Assembly (NCBI RefSeq): GCF_009687845.1
Contig: NZ_BLAD01000044.1
Coordinates: forward strand, 55,760-119,759
DNA: 64,000 nt
Direction of reading: 5' to 3'
DNA from: Acrocarpospora corrugata
GTDB taxonomy: Bacteria; Actinomycetota; Actinomycetes; Streptosporangiales; Streptosporangiaceae
Part shown: positions 22,236 to 31,900 of the stretch, one piece after another
How the letters are laid out: each line of letters begins with the position of its first letter
Position numbering within the stretch: the first letter of the stretch is position 1
The notes under the pieces: model-generated
Told to the model about the DNA's origin: nothing
The model's database searches: none
The model's input: the letters and a program-made list of their open reading frames with translations, nothing else
Translations under genes and position numbers: made by a program

Positions 22236-23405
22236 TCAGGTGGATTCCAGGACGACGGCGATGCCCTGGCCGACGCCGATGCAGGCGGCGGTGACCCCGA
22301 TGCCGCCGCCGGTGCGGCGCAGGTGGCGGGCGCAGTCGACCACGGCGCGCGCGGCCGAGGCGCCGATCGGGTGCCCGAGCGCGATCGCCCCGCCATTGGG
22401 GTTGACGCGTTCGGGGTCGAGGCCGGGGAGTTCGTCCAGGCAGGACAGCACCATGGCGGCGAACGCCTCGTTGAGTTCGAGCACGTCGATCCCGGCCAGG
22501 TCACGCCCGGCGCGGCCCAGGGCGGCGTGGATGGCGGGGACGGGCGCGAGAGTGAACCGGTCGGGGGCGAGGGCGGCCACGGCGGAGGCGGCGATCCGGG
22601 CCAGCGGGGTGACGCCGAGTTCGGCGGCGGCTTGTTCGGTTCCGAGCAGGACGGCGACCGCTCCGTCGCTGATGGGTGAGGAGTTGCCCGCGGTGACCGT
22701 ACCGGCGGCGGAGAAGGCGGGTTTGAGTGCGGCCAGGGCGGCGGGGGTGGTGCCGGGGCGGAGGGATTCGTCGCGGGTGAGGCCGGCGCATTCGGTGACG
22801 AAGCCGTCGTGGTGGCCCTGCTGCCAGGCGGTGTGGGCGCGCTGGTGGGAGCGGAGCGCCCAGTCGTCCTGCTCAGCGCGGCCGATGCCCTTGGCGGTGG
22901 CGACGCGTTCGGCGGAGGCGCCCAGGGATTCGGTCCAGCGGGCGGGGAAGGCGGGGTTGGCCATCCGCCAGCCGATGGTGGTGGGGAGCAGGGCGAGGTC
23001 GCGGGGCAGGTGCTGGTCGATGGGCGGCAGCACGTACGGGGCGCGGCTCATGCCTTCGACTCCCCCGGCGATGACCAGGTCGGCTTCGCCGGTCTTGATG
23101 AGCCGGGCGGCCTGGGCGATGGCTTCGGCGCCGGAGCCGCACAACCGGTTGACGGTGACGGCGGGGGTGGTGTCCGGGAGGCCGGACAGCAGCACGGCCA
23201 TCCGGGCGACGTTGCGGTTGTCCTCGCCGGCGCCGTTGCTGTTGCCGTACACGACCTCGGCGACGCGGCCCGGATCCAGGGCGGGGTGGCGTTCGATGAG
23301 GGCGGTGATGGGGTGGGCGGCCAGGTCGTCGATGCGCACGCCGGACAGCCCGCCGCGGTTGCGGCCGAAGGGGGTGCGTACGGCATCGAGGATGTACGGT
23401 TCCAC
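22236..23405 (-). CDS. Acetyl-CoA acetyltransferase family thiolase
   Basis: 389 residues, the normal thiolase length, from GTG 23405. The catalytic Cys is C89 in Asn-Arg-Leu-Cys-Gly-Ser-Gly; the His is in Gly-His-Pro-Ile-Gly-Ala-Ser (about 343-349); the second Cys is in Ala-Cys-Ile-Gly-Val-Gly-Gln-Gly near the C terminus. It joins or cleaves acyl-CoA and acetyl-CoA. The opening Tyr-Ile-Leu-Asp-Ala-Val-Arg-Thr-Pro-Phe-Gly is close to 3-oxoadipyl-CoA thiolases, but no other aromatic-degradation gene lies nearby. It is a lone gene. Confidence 0.93.
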   Translation of the reverse strand: MEPYILDAVRTPFGRNRGGLSGVRIDDLAAHPITALIERHPALDPGRVAEVVYGNSNGAGEDNRNVARMAVLLSGLPDTTPAVTVNRLCGSGAEAIAQAARLIKTGEADLVIAGGVEGMSRAPYVLPPIDQHLPRDLALLPTTIGWRMANPAFPARWTESLGASAERVATAKGIGRAEQDDWALRSHQRAHTAWQQGHHDGFVTECAGLTRDESLRPGTTPAALAALKPAFSAAGTVTAGNSSPISDGAVAVLLGTEQAAAELGVTPLARIAASAVAALAPDRFTLAPVPAIHAALGRAGRDLAGIDVLELNEAFAAMVLSCLDELPGLDPERVNPNGGAIALGHPIGASAARAVVDCARHLRRTGGGIGVTAACIGVGQGIAVVLEST

Positions 23406-23545
23406 GGGCTCCTCCAGAGCGCTCTCCTGACTTCGCCGACAGTAGCGCGCCTCCACGCCGGACTCGACCAGTCCTGACTCGGCGGAGTTTCCGCTTTCAC
23501 ATCACGGAAACTCCGCCGTAACAGGCGTTACCCAGGATGGCAGAC

Positions 23546-24292
23546 ATGATCAGGGCCATCCTCTTCGACCTGGACGAGACCCTCTTCGACCACCGCACGG
23601 CCGTCGCGGCCGCGGTGACCTCGTGGACCGCGGCACACTCGCCCTGCCACCCGCTCCTCGCCGAAGGCCCCGCCCTGTGGCTGCGCCTGGAGGACAAACA
23701 CCTGCCCGCCTGGCACCACGGGGAATGCTCCTTCGGCGAGCAGCGCCGCCGCCGCCTCCGCGACTACTGCCACCACCTCGGCCTGCCCGTACCCGCCGAC
23801 CTGGACGAGGCCTACGGCCAGTTCCTGACCCGCTACGAAGCCGCCTGGCAGGCCTTCCCGGACGCCTACCCGGCGATGGACGCCCTCACCGGCACCGGCC
23901 TCACCCTCGGCGTCCTCACCAACGGCCAGCCCGTCCAGCAGGAGGCCAAGCTCCGCCGCCTCGGCCTGCTCGACCGCCTCGACCCCGTCCTGACCCCGGA
24001 CTCGCTCGGCCACTTCAAGCCCTCCCCGCGGTGCTACCTCAACGCCGCCGCCAAACTCGGCCTCGCCCCCCACCAGGTCGCCCTGGTCGGCGACAACCTC
24101 GACCTGGACGCCCTCGGCCCCGCCCGGGTCGGCATGCACGGAATCTGGCTCGACCGGTACGGCACCAGCCCTCCCCCGCCCGGCGTCCCCGCCATCCGCA
24201 CCCTCACCGACCTGCCCGCCCTCCTCGCCGAACTGGGCGAACAGGGCGACTGGCTCACCGCCGCCGGTTTCGCAACGGCACGTCACGGATGA
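23546..24292 (+). CDS. HAD-superfamily hydrolase
   Basis: 248 residues. Motif I is Phe-Asp-Leu-Asp-Glu-Thr-Leu-Phe (nucleophile Asp near residue 8), motif II Val-Leu-Thr-Asn-Gly, motif III the Lys in Phe-Lys-Pro-Ser-Pro, and motif IV Gly-Asp-Asn-Leu-Asp-Leu-Asp. A helical cap lies between motifs I and II, as in phosphoglycolate- or haloacid-dehalogenase-type phosphatases. The substrate is not known. ATG 23546 is preferred to 23537 because an AGGA site lies 8 bases before it. Its 3' end overlaps the convergent membrane-protein gene by 38 bp. Confidence 0.88.
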   Translation: MIRAILFDLDETLFDHRTAVAAAVTSWTAAHSPCHPLLAEGPALWLRLEDKHLPAWHHGECSFGEQRRRRLRDYCHHLGLPVPADLDEAYGQFLTRYEAAWQAFPDAYPAMDALTGTGLTLGVLTNGQPVQQEAKLRRLGLLDRLDPVLTPDSLGHFKPSPRCYLNAAAKLGLAPHQVALVGDNLDLDALGPARVGMHGIWLDRYGTSPPPPGVPAIRTLTDLPALLAELGEQGDWLTAAGFATARHG

Positions 24293-24977
24293 TCGGCCAG
24301 GTCAGCGCCAGCCCCGCCAGGAACACCCCGAACCCGGCCGCGAACGTCAGCGGCAACCCCGGCGGCAGGTCCACCCGCAGACCCATCAGCCGCGACACGA
24401 ACGGAATCCGCAGCTCGCTGCCCGCCGCCCCCGCCGCCACCAGCACCAGCGCCACCCCGACCGGGATGGTCAGCAGCCCGCCGCCCTCCCACCGGTAGAA
24501 GGCCGCGCTGATCAGCGCGCCCGCCACCGCCCACGCCAGGAACTCGATCAGGTACTCGCTGAAGATCAGCGGCACCTGCGTGGTCGAGGTGAACAGATGC
24601 GGCCGCTCCAACCCCTGCGGCCAGCCCGCCAGCGCGTGAAAACCGTTCTCCAGCAGATAGCCGGCCGTCATCAGCGCCGCCAGGACGGGCGCGAACACCG
24701 CGAGCGTGATCGCCGCCTGGCCGCCGAACTGGCGGCGGGTCTGGCCGTGCGCGATATACATCGGCAGGTACTCGCGGACCAGCGACACCCCGGTGAACAG
24801 CACGTACAGGCGGGGCAGCTGCGCCGCCGGCTCCCACACGCTGCCGCTCACCTCGCCGAACACCGCGATCCCCGCCGTGACCAGCCCGATCGCCACCACG
24901 AAGCCGGCCCACAGCAGGGCGGCCAGCGCCAGGTTGGCCGCCAGCAGCCGGGTCGGGAACCTCAGCCCGCCGCTCAT
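24255..24977 (-). CDS. ABC transporter membrane subunit (YtrC/D-like)
   Basis: 240 residues with about six membrane helices and an Arg-rich cytoplasmic end. A short loop with Gly-Gln-Thr-Arg-Arg-Gln-Phe-Gly resembles ABC-2 permeases of antibiotic-responsive operons. Its ATG overlaps the stop of the ATPase upstream, and the first gene of the operon is a YtrA-like GntR regulator. So it is the membrane partner of that ATPase. Known Ytr systems respond to cell-wall antibiotics; that is assumed, not shown. Confidence 0.8.
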   Translation of the reverse strand: MSGGLRFPTRLLAANLALAALLWAGFVVAIGLVTAGIAVFGEVSGSVWEPAAQLPRLYVLFTGVSLVREYLPMYIAHGQTRRQFGGQAAITLAVFAPVLAALMTAGYLLENGFHALAGWPQGLERPHLFTSTTQVPLIFSEYLIEFLAWAVAGALISAAFYRWEGGGLLTIPVGVALVLVAAGAAGSELRIPFVSRLMGLRVDLPPGLPLTFAAGFGVFLAGLALTWPIIRDVPLRNRRR

Positions 24978-25840
24978 CGCGGATCCACCGTCAGGTGCAG
25001 GAACAGGTCCTGCATGGCGATCGGCCCCAGCTCCAGGCCCGCCGCCGCGGCTTCCCGCCGGCGCGCCTCGTCCAGGTCGCCGTACACCATGACGGACTTG
25101 GTCGCCCCCAGCTGGCGGCTGCCCAGCACGGTCAGCCCCTCGGTGAACGCGTCCACCGGCGCGGCCGCGCCGGTCACCGAGATGCCGCGCGCCAGCAGCG
25201 TCTGCGCCTCCTCGTGCACCACCAGCCGCCCCAAATCGATGATCACGACCTGTTCGAACAGCGGGCTCACCTCCTCGATCAGGTGACTCGACATGATGAT
25301 CGTCCGCGGGTTCGCCATGTAGTCGGCCAGCAGCACGTCGTAGAACTCCGCCCGCGCGGGCGCGTCCATGCCCAGATACGACTCGTCGAACATGGTCAGC
25401 GGCGCCCGCCCGGCCAGCCCGATGATCACCCCCAGCGCCGACCGCTGCCCCGTCGACATGGTCTTGACCGTCATCTTGCGGGTCAGCTTGAACCGCTCCA
25501 GCAGCTCGCGGGCGAACTCCGCGTCCCAGTCCTCGCGCAGCCACTCGGCGAAGAACAGCGCGTCGTCCACCGTGCCCAGGTCGGTGGTCTCCCCCACGTC
25601 GCGGATCAGGCTGATCCGGGAGGTCACCGCCGCGTTCTCGAAGACCGGATCCCCGTCCACCAGGACCTCGCCTGCGCTCTCCCGGCGGAACCCCGCCAGC
25701 ACCGACAGCAGGCTCGTCTTCCCCGAACCGTTGCGGCCCAGCAGTCCGTAGATCTTGTTCTCCGGCAGGGACAGCGAGATGCCGTCCAGCGCGGTCTTCT
25801 CCCCGTACCGCAGGACCAGGTCCCGCACCTCGACCCTCAT
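24974..25840 (-). CDS. ABC transporter ATP-binding protein (YtrB-like)
   Basis: 288 residues. Walker A is Gly-Arg-Asn-Gly-Ser-Gly-Lys-Thr-Ser (about 35-43). The signature is unusual: Met-Ser-Thr-Gly-Gln-Arg-Ser-Ala in place of LSGGQ. The Walker B region reads Leu-Thr-Met-Phe-Asp-Glu-Ser-Tyr-Leu-Gly-Met-Asp, with Ser after the Glu where Pro is usual. This combination is the pattern of the YtrB/GntR-operon subfamily. It is translationally coupled both to the regulator (ATGA) and to the permease. Confidence 0.88.
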   Translation of the reverse strand: MRVEVRDLVLRYGEKTALDGISLSLPENKIYGLLGRNGSGKTSLLSVLAGFRRESAGEVLVDGDPVFENAAVTSRISLIRDVGETTDLGTVDDALFFAEWLREDWDAEFARELLERFKLTRKMTVKTMSTGQRSALGVIIGLAGRAPLTMFDESYLGMDAPARAEFYDVLLADYMANPRTIIMSSHLIEEVSPLFEQVVIIDLGRLVVHEEAQTLLARGISVTGAAAPVDAFTEGLTVLGSRQLGATKSVMVYGDLDEARRREAAAAGLELGPIAMQDLFLHLTVDPR

Positions 25841-26196
25841 CGCGACCCTAACTCGTTGATCCGGCCGACCACCTCGCCGAGCGGGACGCCGATCGCCTTC
25901 GCCTCGGCCACCATCGGATCCACCACCTCGGCGAAGAAACTCTCCCGCCGGGCGGCCCGCAGGCTCTCCCGGGCGTCCGGACTCACGAACATGCCGATAC
26001 CTCGCTTCTTGTACAGGACGCCCTCGTCCACGAGCTGCTGGAACGCCTTGGCCGCCGTGGCCGGATTGATCCGGTAGAAGGCCGCGTACTGGTTGGTGGA
26101 CATGACCTGCTCGTCGCCCTTGAGCGTCTCGCTCAGCACATCGGCCTTGATGCGGTCGGCGATCTGCCGGTAGATCGGGCTCCGGTCGTCGAACAT
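25837..26196 (-). CDS. GntR-family regulator (YtrA subfamily)
   Basis: 119 residues, the short YtrA-type length: a GntR winged HTH (about 1-75, with Pro-Ile-Tyr-Arg-Gln-Ile-Ala-Asp-Arg-Ile and Arg-Ile-Asn-Pro-Ala-Thr-Ala-Ala-Lys-Ala-Phe) and a short C-terminal dimerisation helix pair. It heads the operon with the ATPase and permease, and a 26-bp inverted repeat lies 15 bp before its ATG. It presumably represses its own operon until an envelope stress signal arrives. Confidence 0.9.
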   Translation of the reverse strand: MFDDRSPIYRQIADRIKADVLSETLKGDEQVMSTNQYAAFYRINPATAAKAFQQLVDEGVLYKKRGIGMFVSPDARESLRAARRESFFAEVVDPMVAEAKAIGVPLGEVVGRINELGSR

Positions 26197-26210
26197 GACA
26201 CCCGCTTAGT

Positions 26211-26236
26211 TGGTTCATTACTCTAGTAACGAACCA
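26211..26236. promoter_or_regulatory. Operator of the YtrA-like operon
   Basis: tggttcattac and gtaacgaacca around tcta form a 26-bp inverted repeat with one mismatch, directly before the regulator gene. It sits in an AT-rich patch that probably contains the promoter. Confidence 0.65.
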
Positions 26237-26257
26237 TAGAAGCTCCCTGTACGGGTG

Positions 26258-27280
26258 TCAACGAACCGCGGCCACCAGCGCCCGCGCCGACCCCGCCACC
26301 GCGTCCGCGCCATCCGCGAACTGATCCACCGTCCCCACCAGCGGCAACCCCCGCACCACCGGATCCGACACCGACGCCATCAACGCCTCAGCGAACCGCA
26401 TCCCCCCGATCACCCGGAACGGCCGCGCGAAAAACGGCCGCACCGACCCCTCCACCGGCTCCGCCAGCCCCAGCCGGTTCTGCACCGACGCCACCCGCCG
26501 GTACGCCACACACAACTGCTCCTCCCGCGCCCGCCAATCCCCCGCCCGCAACGCCCCGCTCAACGCCTCCCCCAGCTCCGCCGACCCGCCCAACCGCTTG
26601 AACGCGCTCCCCAGCCACTTCGGGTACGGCGGATACCGCCGCCGCATCAGCAGCGACAACCGCATCAGATCCCGCACCAGCCGACCCGTCGACAACAACG
26701 ACCCCAGCTCGTCACCCACCTCGGCCGCCCGCCCCGGAAACGACTCCTCCCGCGAGATCCGCACCCACTGACACGCCAGCACATACCGCCACACATCAGC
26801 CGGATACCAGCGCAACGCCGCCCGCGCCGCCGCCAGCTCCCCCAGCCCGTCATGGAAAACCTCACCCGAGGTCAGCTCCGCCAGCCGCTGCCACGACGCC
26901 GACCGCCAATCCTCCACCGACACCCCGCCACGCGGATCAAACCCCAGCCGGCAACGCGCCCACGGCCCGAACTCCGCCACCGCCACCCCCGGCCGCACCG
27001 GATGACGATCAGAACCGAACGCCGTCGGATACCCCCCGAACTCGGCCGGCAACCGCAACCAGACCTGCTCCCTGACCTGCTCCACCATCCCCGGACCCAC
27101 GAACACCAGCACCCGGGGACCCCAGTCATGATCAGCCGACCGGGCCGTGTCGAAACCCAGCACCTCCGACCCCGGCCCGATCAGCGCCGCCCCATGCGCC
27201 ACCCCATCAAGCAGCGGCGACACAACCTCGCGATAGAACGCCCGCGACAACTCAAGACCCGGCACAAAACTGGACATCAT
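26258..27280 (-). CDS. DUF4037 domain protein
   Basis: 340 residues. The N-terminal segment (about 5-75) looks like a nucleotidyltransferase fold (Ala-Leu-Ile-Gly-Pro-Gly-Ser-Glu-Val-Leu-Gly-Phe-Asp then Asp-His-Asp-Trp-Gly-Pro-Arg), and the rest is helical, as in DUF4037 proteins. The Gly-Ser-x-x-Leu-Gly and acidic pair could bind nucleotide and metal, which suggests a nucleotidyl transfer role, but no function is established. Start ATG 27280; another ATG follows immediately. It is downstream of purB in the same direction with a 100-bp gap that holds a 12-bp tandem repeat. Confidence 0.8.
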   Translation of the reverse strand: MMSSFVPGLELSRAFYREVVSPLLDGVAHGAALIGPGSEVLGFDTARSADHDWGPRVLVFVGPGMVEQVREQVWLRLPAEFGGYPTAFGSDRHPVRPGVAVAEFGPWARCRLGFDPRGGVSVEDWRSASWQRLAELTSGEVFHDGLGELAAARAALRWYPADVWRYVLACQWVRISREESFPGRAAEVGDELGSLLSTGRLVRDLMRLSLLMRRRYPPYPKWLGSAFKRLGGSAELGEALSGALRAGDWRAREEQLCVAYRRVASVQNRLGLAEPVEGSVRPFFARPFRVIGGMRFAEALMASVSDPVVRGLPLVGTVDQFADGADAVAGSARALVAAVR

Positions 27281-27324
27281 GCCACCAACTGTGCCTCCTC
27301 CCCCGAGCAGGCTCACCTGGTTTT

Positions 27325-27372
27325 CCCCGCGCCGTCCCCCGCGCCGTCCCCCGCGCCGTCCCCCGCGCCGTC
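27325..27372. repeat. Four perfect 12-bp tandem repeats
   Basis: The unit ccccgcgccgtc occurs four times without change between the purB stop and the DUF4037 start. It is intergenic, so slippage would not damage a protein but could alter spacing in the purB-DUF4037 transcript. Confidence 0.85.
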
Positions 27373-27380
27373 GCCCGGCG

Positions 27381-28802
27381 TCAGAGAATCGCCGACGGCA
27401 CGTAACCGGCCGCCCCCGGATGCGCCGCCACCACCCGCTCCACCCGCGCCGCCACCGCCGCCACCTGAGCCTCCGCCGCCCCCGTGAACGACAACCGGTC
27501 CGCCAGCAGCGCCTCCAGCGCCGCCCGGTCCAGCGGGAACCGCCCATCCGCGCCCAGCCGGTCCAGCACATCGTTGCCCGAACCGTCCACCCGCATCGCC
27601 AGCGCCGCCGCCACCGCGTGCTCCTTGATCAGCTCATGCGCCGCCTCCCGGCCAAGCCCCGCGCGCACCGCCGCCATCAGCATCTTCGTCGTCGCCAGGA
27701 ACGGCAGATACCGGTCCAGCTCCGCCTCGATCACCGCCGGGAACGCCCCGAAATCATCCAAGATCGTGAGCATCGTCTCCGACAGGCCGTCGAACGCGAA
27801 GAACGCGTCGGGCAACGCCACCCGCCGCACCACCGAACACGACACATCCCCCTCGTTCCACTGATCCCCCGCCAGCTCCCCCGCCATCCCCGCATACCCG
27901 CGCAAGACCACCATCAGGCCGTTCACCCGCTCACTCGACCGGGTGTTCATCTTGTGCGGCATCGCCGACGACCCGACCTGACCCTCCCGGAACCCCTCCG
28001 TCACCAGCTCATGCCCCGCCATCAACCGGATCGTCTTGGCCAGCGACGACGGCGCCGCCGCCAGCTGCACCAGCGCCGACAGCACCTCATAGTCCAGCGA
28101 CCGCGGATACACCTGGCCCACACTCGCGAACCGCTCCGCGAACCCCAGATGGGCCGCCACCCGATCCTCCAGCTCACCCAGCCGCTCCGCGCCCAGCAGA
28201 TCCAGAATGTCCTGCGCCGTCCCCACCGGGCCCTTCACCCCGCGCAGCGGATAACGGGCGATCAGCTCCTCCAGCCGCGCGTACGCCACCAGCAGCTCAT
28301 CGGCCGCCGACGCGAACCGCTTCCCCAGCGTCGTCGCCTGCGCCGCGACATTGTGCGAACGCCCCGCCAGCACCAGGCCCGAATACTCGGCCGACAGCCG
28401 CCCCAGCCGGGCCAGCATCGCCACCATGCGATCCCGGACCAGCAGCAGGCTGTCACGGATCTGCAACTGCTCCACGTTCTCGGTCAGATCCCGGGACGTC
28501 ATCCCCTTGTGCACCTGCTCATGCCCCGCCAAAGCGCCGAACTCCTCGATCCGCGCCTTCACATCGTGCAGGGTGACCCGCTCCCGGGCCGCGATCGAGG
28601 TCAGATCGACCTGGTCGACGACCTTCTCGTAGGCGGCGATCGCGCCCTCCGGCACGGGCACCCCGAGATCGGCCTGCGCCTTCAGCACAGCCACCCACAG
28701 ACGGCGCTCCAGCACCACCTTGTATTCGGGAGACCACAGGTGGGCCAGCTCGGCAGAGGCGTAACGAGCGGCCAGGACATTGGGAATACGCGGCTTGGTC
28801 AC
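27381..28802 (-). CDS. purB: Adenylosuccinate lyase
   Basis: 473 residues from GTG 28802. The fumarase/aspartase-superfamily signature Gly-Ser-Ser-Ala-Met-Pro-His-Lys-Met-Asn-Thr (about 273-283) is intact, with Thr-Ser-Arg-Asp-Leu-Thr-Glu-Asn and the catalytic-region His in Ala-Gly-Arg-Ser-His-Asn. It removes fumarate from SAICAR and from adenylosuccinate in purine synthesis, as a cytoplasmic tetramer. No other purine gene is adjacent. A conserved 15-bp motif (28894-28908), shared with two other promoters in this window, lies upstream. Confidence 0.95.
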   Translation of the reverse strand: MTKPRIPNVLAARYASAELAHLWSPEYKVVLERRLWVAVLKAQADLGVPVPEGAIAAYEKVVDQVDLTSIAARERVTLHDVKARIEEFGALAGHEQVHKGMTSRDLTENVEQLQIRDSLLLVRDRMVAMLARLGRLSAEYSGLVLAGRSHNVAAQATTLGKRFASAADELLVAYARLEELIARYPLRGVKGPVGTAQDILDLLGAERLGELEDRVAAHLGFAERFASVGQVYPRSLDYEVLSALVQLAAAPSSLAKTIRLMAGHELVTEGFREGQVGSSAMPHKMNTRSSERVNGLMVVLRGYAGMAGELAGDQWNEGDVSCSVVRRVALPDAFFAFDGLSETMLTILDDFGAFPAVIEAELDRYLPFLATTKMLMAAVRAGLGREAAHELIKEHAVAAALAMRVDGSGNDVLDRLGADGRFPLDRAALEALLADRLSFTGAAEAQVAAVAARVERVVAAHPGAAGYVPSAIL

Positions 28803-28893
28803 GTTGCCCCAGCCTAACGCCGAACCGGAAACGCCCTTCGCCCTGGTCGAGGGTTTTGACGTTGCGGGAGGCGATTTTCCACCACGCCACCAG

Positions 28894-28910
28894 CTTTACA
28901 AAGTAGATCA
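28894..28910 (-). promoter_or_regulatory. Shared promoter motif, copy 1 (upstream of purB)
   Basis: ctttacaaagtagatca on the + strand; two more copies (ctttacaatgtagatc, ctttacattgtagatt) lie at 34482 and 36307. The core taca-n-tgta is palindromic in the other two copies and has one mismatch here. It lies about 90 bp before the purB start. Confidence 0.55.
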
Positions 28911-28927
28911 ATCAAATCCCGGTACGC

Positions 28928-28962
28928 GAAAGGCCGCGCGACTCCTTCTCGCGCGGCCTTTC
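28928..28962 (-). terminator. Terminator of the RND pump gene
   Basis: gaaaggccgcgcga and tcgcgcggcctttc pair perfectly over 14 bp with a 7-nt loop. On the minus strand it lies 10 bp after the RND stop codon and so ends that transcript before the purB promoter. Confidence 0.8.
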
Positions 28963-28971
28963 TTCACGGGG

Positions 28972-31900
28972 TCACCTGGAGGGGGTGAGCGCCTCCTCCT
29001 CGTACACCTTCACGTCCGCAGGCTCGGCCGCGGGCTTGCGCCGCATCCGCTCCTTCGCCCGCTCCACCATCGTGTACAGCGTCGGCACCAGCACCAGGGT
29101 GAGCAGCGTCGAGGAGATCAGGCCGCCGATCACCACGATCGCCAGCGCCTGCGAGATGAACCCGCCGGAACCGGTCAGGCCCACCGCCATCGGCGTGAGC
29201 GCCCCGATCGTCGCCAGCGCCGTCATCAGGATCGGCCGCACCCGGCGGCGGCCCCCCTCCATGACCGCCTCGACCACGCCCAGGCCCTGCTCCCGGTACT
29301 GGTTGATCAGGTCGATCAGCACGATCGCGTTGGTCACCACGATGCCGATCAGCATCAGCATGCCGATCAGCGCCGGCACGCCCAGCGCCGTGTCGGTCAC
29401 CAGCAGCAGGCCGATCGCGCCGGTCGCCGCGAACGGGATCGACACCAGCAGGATGAGCGGCTGCACGAAGCTGCTGAACGTCGCCACCATGATCATGAAG
29501 ACGATGGCGATCGCCAGCAGCATGGCCAGGCCCAGGTCGGCGAAGGCCTCCTCCTGGTCCGCGCTCGCCCCGCCGATCTGGTAACTCACCCCGGCCGGCA
29601 GCGCCACGCCCTTCAGCTTCTCGGTCACCGTCGCCGTGATCGCGCCCAGGTCGCTGGCGTCGGCCCGGCCGGACACGGTCGCGGTGCGCTCCCCGTCCAG
29701 GCGGCTGATCTGGGTCGGGCCGCCCGCCTTGGCCACCTCGGCCACCGACGACAGCTTGACCGGCCCGGCCGCGGTCGGCAGGACCAGGTCCCGCACCTCG
29801 GCCAGGGTCACCGGGGCGTCGCCGGTGCGCAGCACGATGTCGCTGGAGCGCCCGTCCAGGTCGATCGACCCGACCGGAGCGCCGCGGAACGCCTGCGCCA
29901 CCAGCTGGCCGATCCCGGCCTCGGTGAGGCCGCGCGCCGCCGCCTTCTCGCGGTCCACGTGCACTTCGACCCGCTCGGCGGAATCCTCCAGGTTGGAGGC
30001 CACCTCGCGCAGCCCGGCCGTGCCGGCCAGGGCCGTCACCACGGTGTTCGCGGCCGTCTTCAGTTCGGCGTTGTCGGCGCCCTGCAGGATCACCTGCAGC
30101 TGGTCGGAGGAGAATCCGCCGCCGCCATCGCCGATCACGATCTCACCGGCTTGCAGCGCCGTCAGCTGCTCTCGCAGCTTGGTCTCCAGTGTGGCCGTTT
30201 CCACGTTCTCGGCCAGGGTCACCGAGTAGCTGGCCCGGTCCGCGGTGCCGCCGGCGCCGCCCAGGAACTGGTTGCCGCCGCCCACGTTCACCTGGTAGGA
30301 GGCGATCTCCGGGGTGTCGGCCAGGACGGCCTCGACCTTGGCGGCGGCCGCGTCGGTGGTCTCCAGGTTGGTGCCCACCGGCATGCGCTGGGTGATCTGG
30401 ATGGTGTCGTTGCCCGAGGAGTCCAGGAAGTTCGTCTTCAGGTTCGGCACCAGCGCCATCGTCCCCGCGAACACCGCGAAACCGATCAGCAGGGTGATCA
30501 ATCGGCGCTGGGTCGCGAACCGCAGCACCGGCAGATACATGCGCTGCAGCGGCGAGCGCAACTCCTTGCGCTCGGCCTCCTCCCGTACGGCCCTGGCCTG
30601 CTCCGGGTCGAGCTTCGGCGCCTTCAGGAACCAGAAGGCCAATACCGGGATCACCGTCAGCGACACCAGCAGCGAGGCCAGCAGCGCCACCGTCACCGTG
30701 ATCGCGAACGGGCTGAACAGCTGGCCGACCATGCCGCCCACGAACGAGATCGGCAGGAACACCGCGACCGTGGTCAGCGTGGACGCGGTCACCGCGCCGG
30801 CCACTTCGCGGACCGAGGCCAGGATCGCGGCGCGCTTCTCCTCGCCGTACCCGAGATGGCGCTTGATGTTCTCCAGCACCACGATCGAGTCGTCCACCAC
30901 CCGGCCGACCGCGATCGTCAGCGCGCCCAGGGTCAGCAGGTTCAGCGAATAATCTCCCACCCACAGCGCGATCAGGGCGATCACCACCGACAGCGGGATC
31001 GACACGGCGGTCACGATGGTGGACCGGATCGACAGCAGGAACACCAGGATGATCAGCACCGCGAAGGTCAGGCCCAGCAGGCCCTCGGTGGTCAGATCCT
31101 CGATCGAACGCTCCACGTACGGCGCCTGGTCGAAGACCACGGTCAGCTCCGCGCCGGCCAGGTCGGTCGTCAGCTTCGGCAGCAGCGCCCGCACGTCATG
31201 GGAGATCTGGACGGCGTTGCCGTCCGGCGTCATCGTGATCGACACGCCCAGGCTCGGCTTGCCGTTGGTACGCGTCAGCGTCGAGGCGGACCCGTCCTTG
31301 ATCTCGATGTCGGCGACCGAGCCGAGCGTGACCGGCTCGGGCGGCTTCGGCGCCACCACCGGCCGGGGATCGCCCGGCGCCGCGGGCCGGCCGGCCGTCG
31401 GGCCCGGCCGCGCCTGCGGGACCTGGACGGCGGCGGCCGGCGCCAGGTAGAGCCCCTTCAGGTCCTCCACGCCCTCGATCCGGTCGCCGATCTGGACGGT
31501 CAGGTTCTTGCCGTCCTCGACCAGTGCGCCCGCCGGGATGGCGATCCCGTTGGCGCGCAGCAGCTCGGGGATCACCGCGGGGGACAGCCCCAGCTTGGCC
31601 AGCTCCGCGCTGTCCGGGGTGATCACCACCTGCTTCTCACGCGCCCCGGTGACCTGCGCCTCGCGCACCCCCGTGACGGCCTGGACGGCCGGGATCATGA
31701 TCCGGTCCAGGCGGTCCAGGGTGGCGTGCGGGTCGCCGCCGTCGCTGACCGCGACCACCATGACCGGGATGTCGTCGGTGCTGCCCGCCAGCACCTGCGG
31801 ATCCACGCTCGCCGGCAGCTGCGCCTCGATCCGGGAGATCGACTGCTGCATCTTCCCGATGGCCTCGTCGATGTCGGTGCCGAACTCGAAGGCGACCTGG

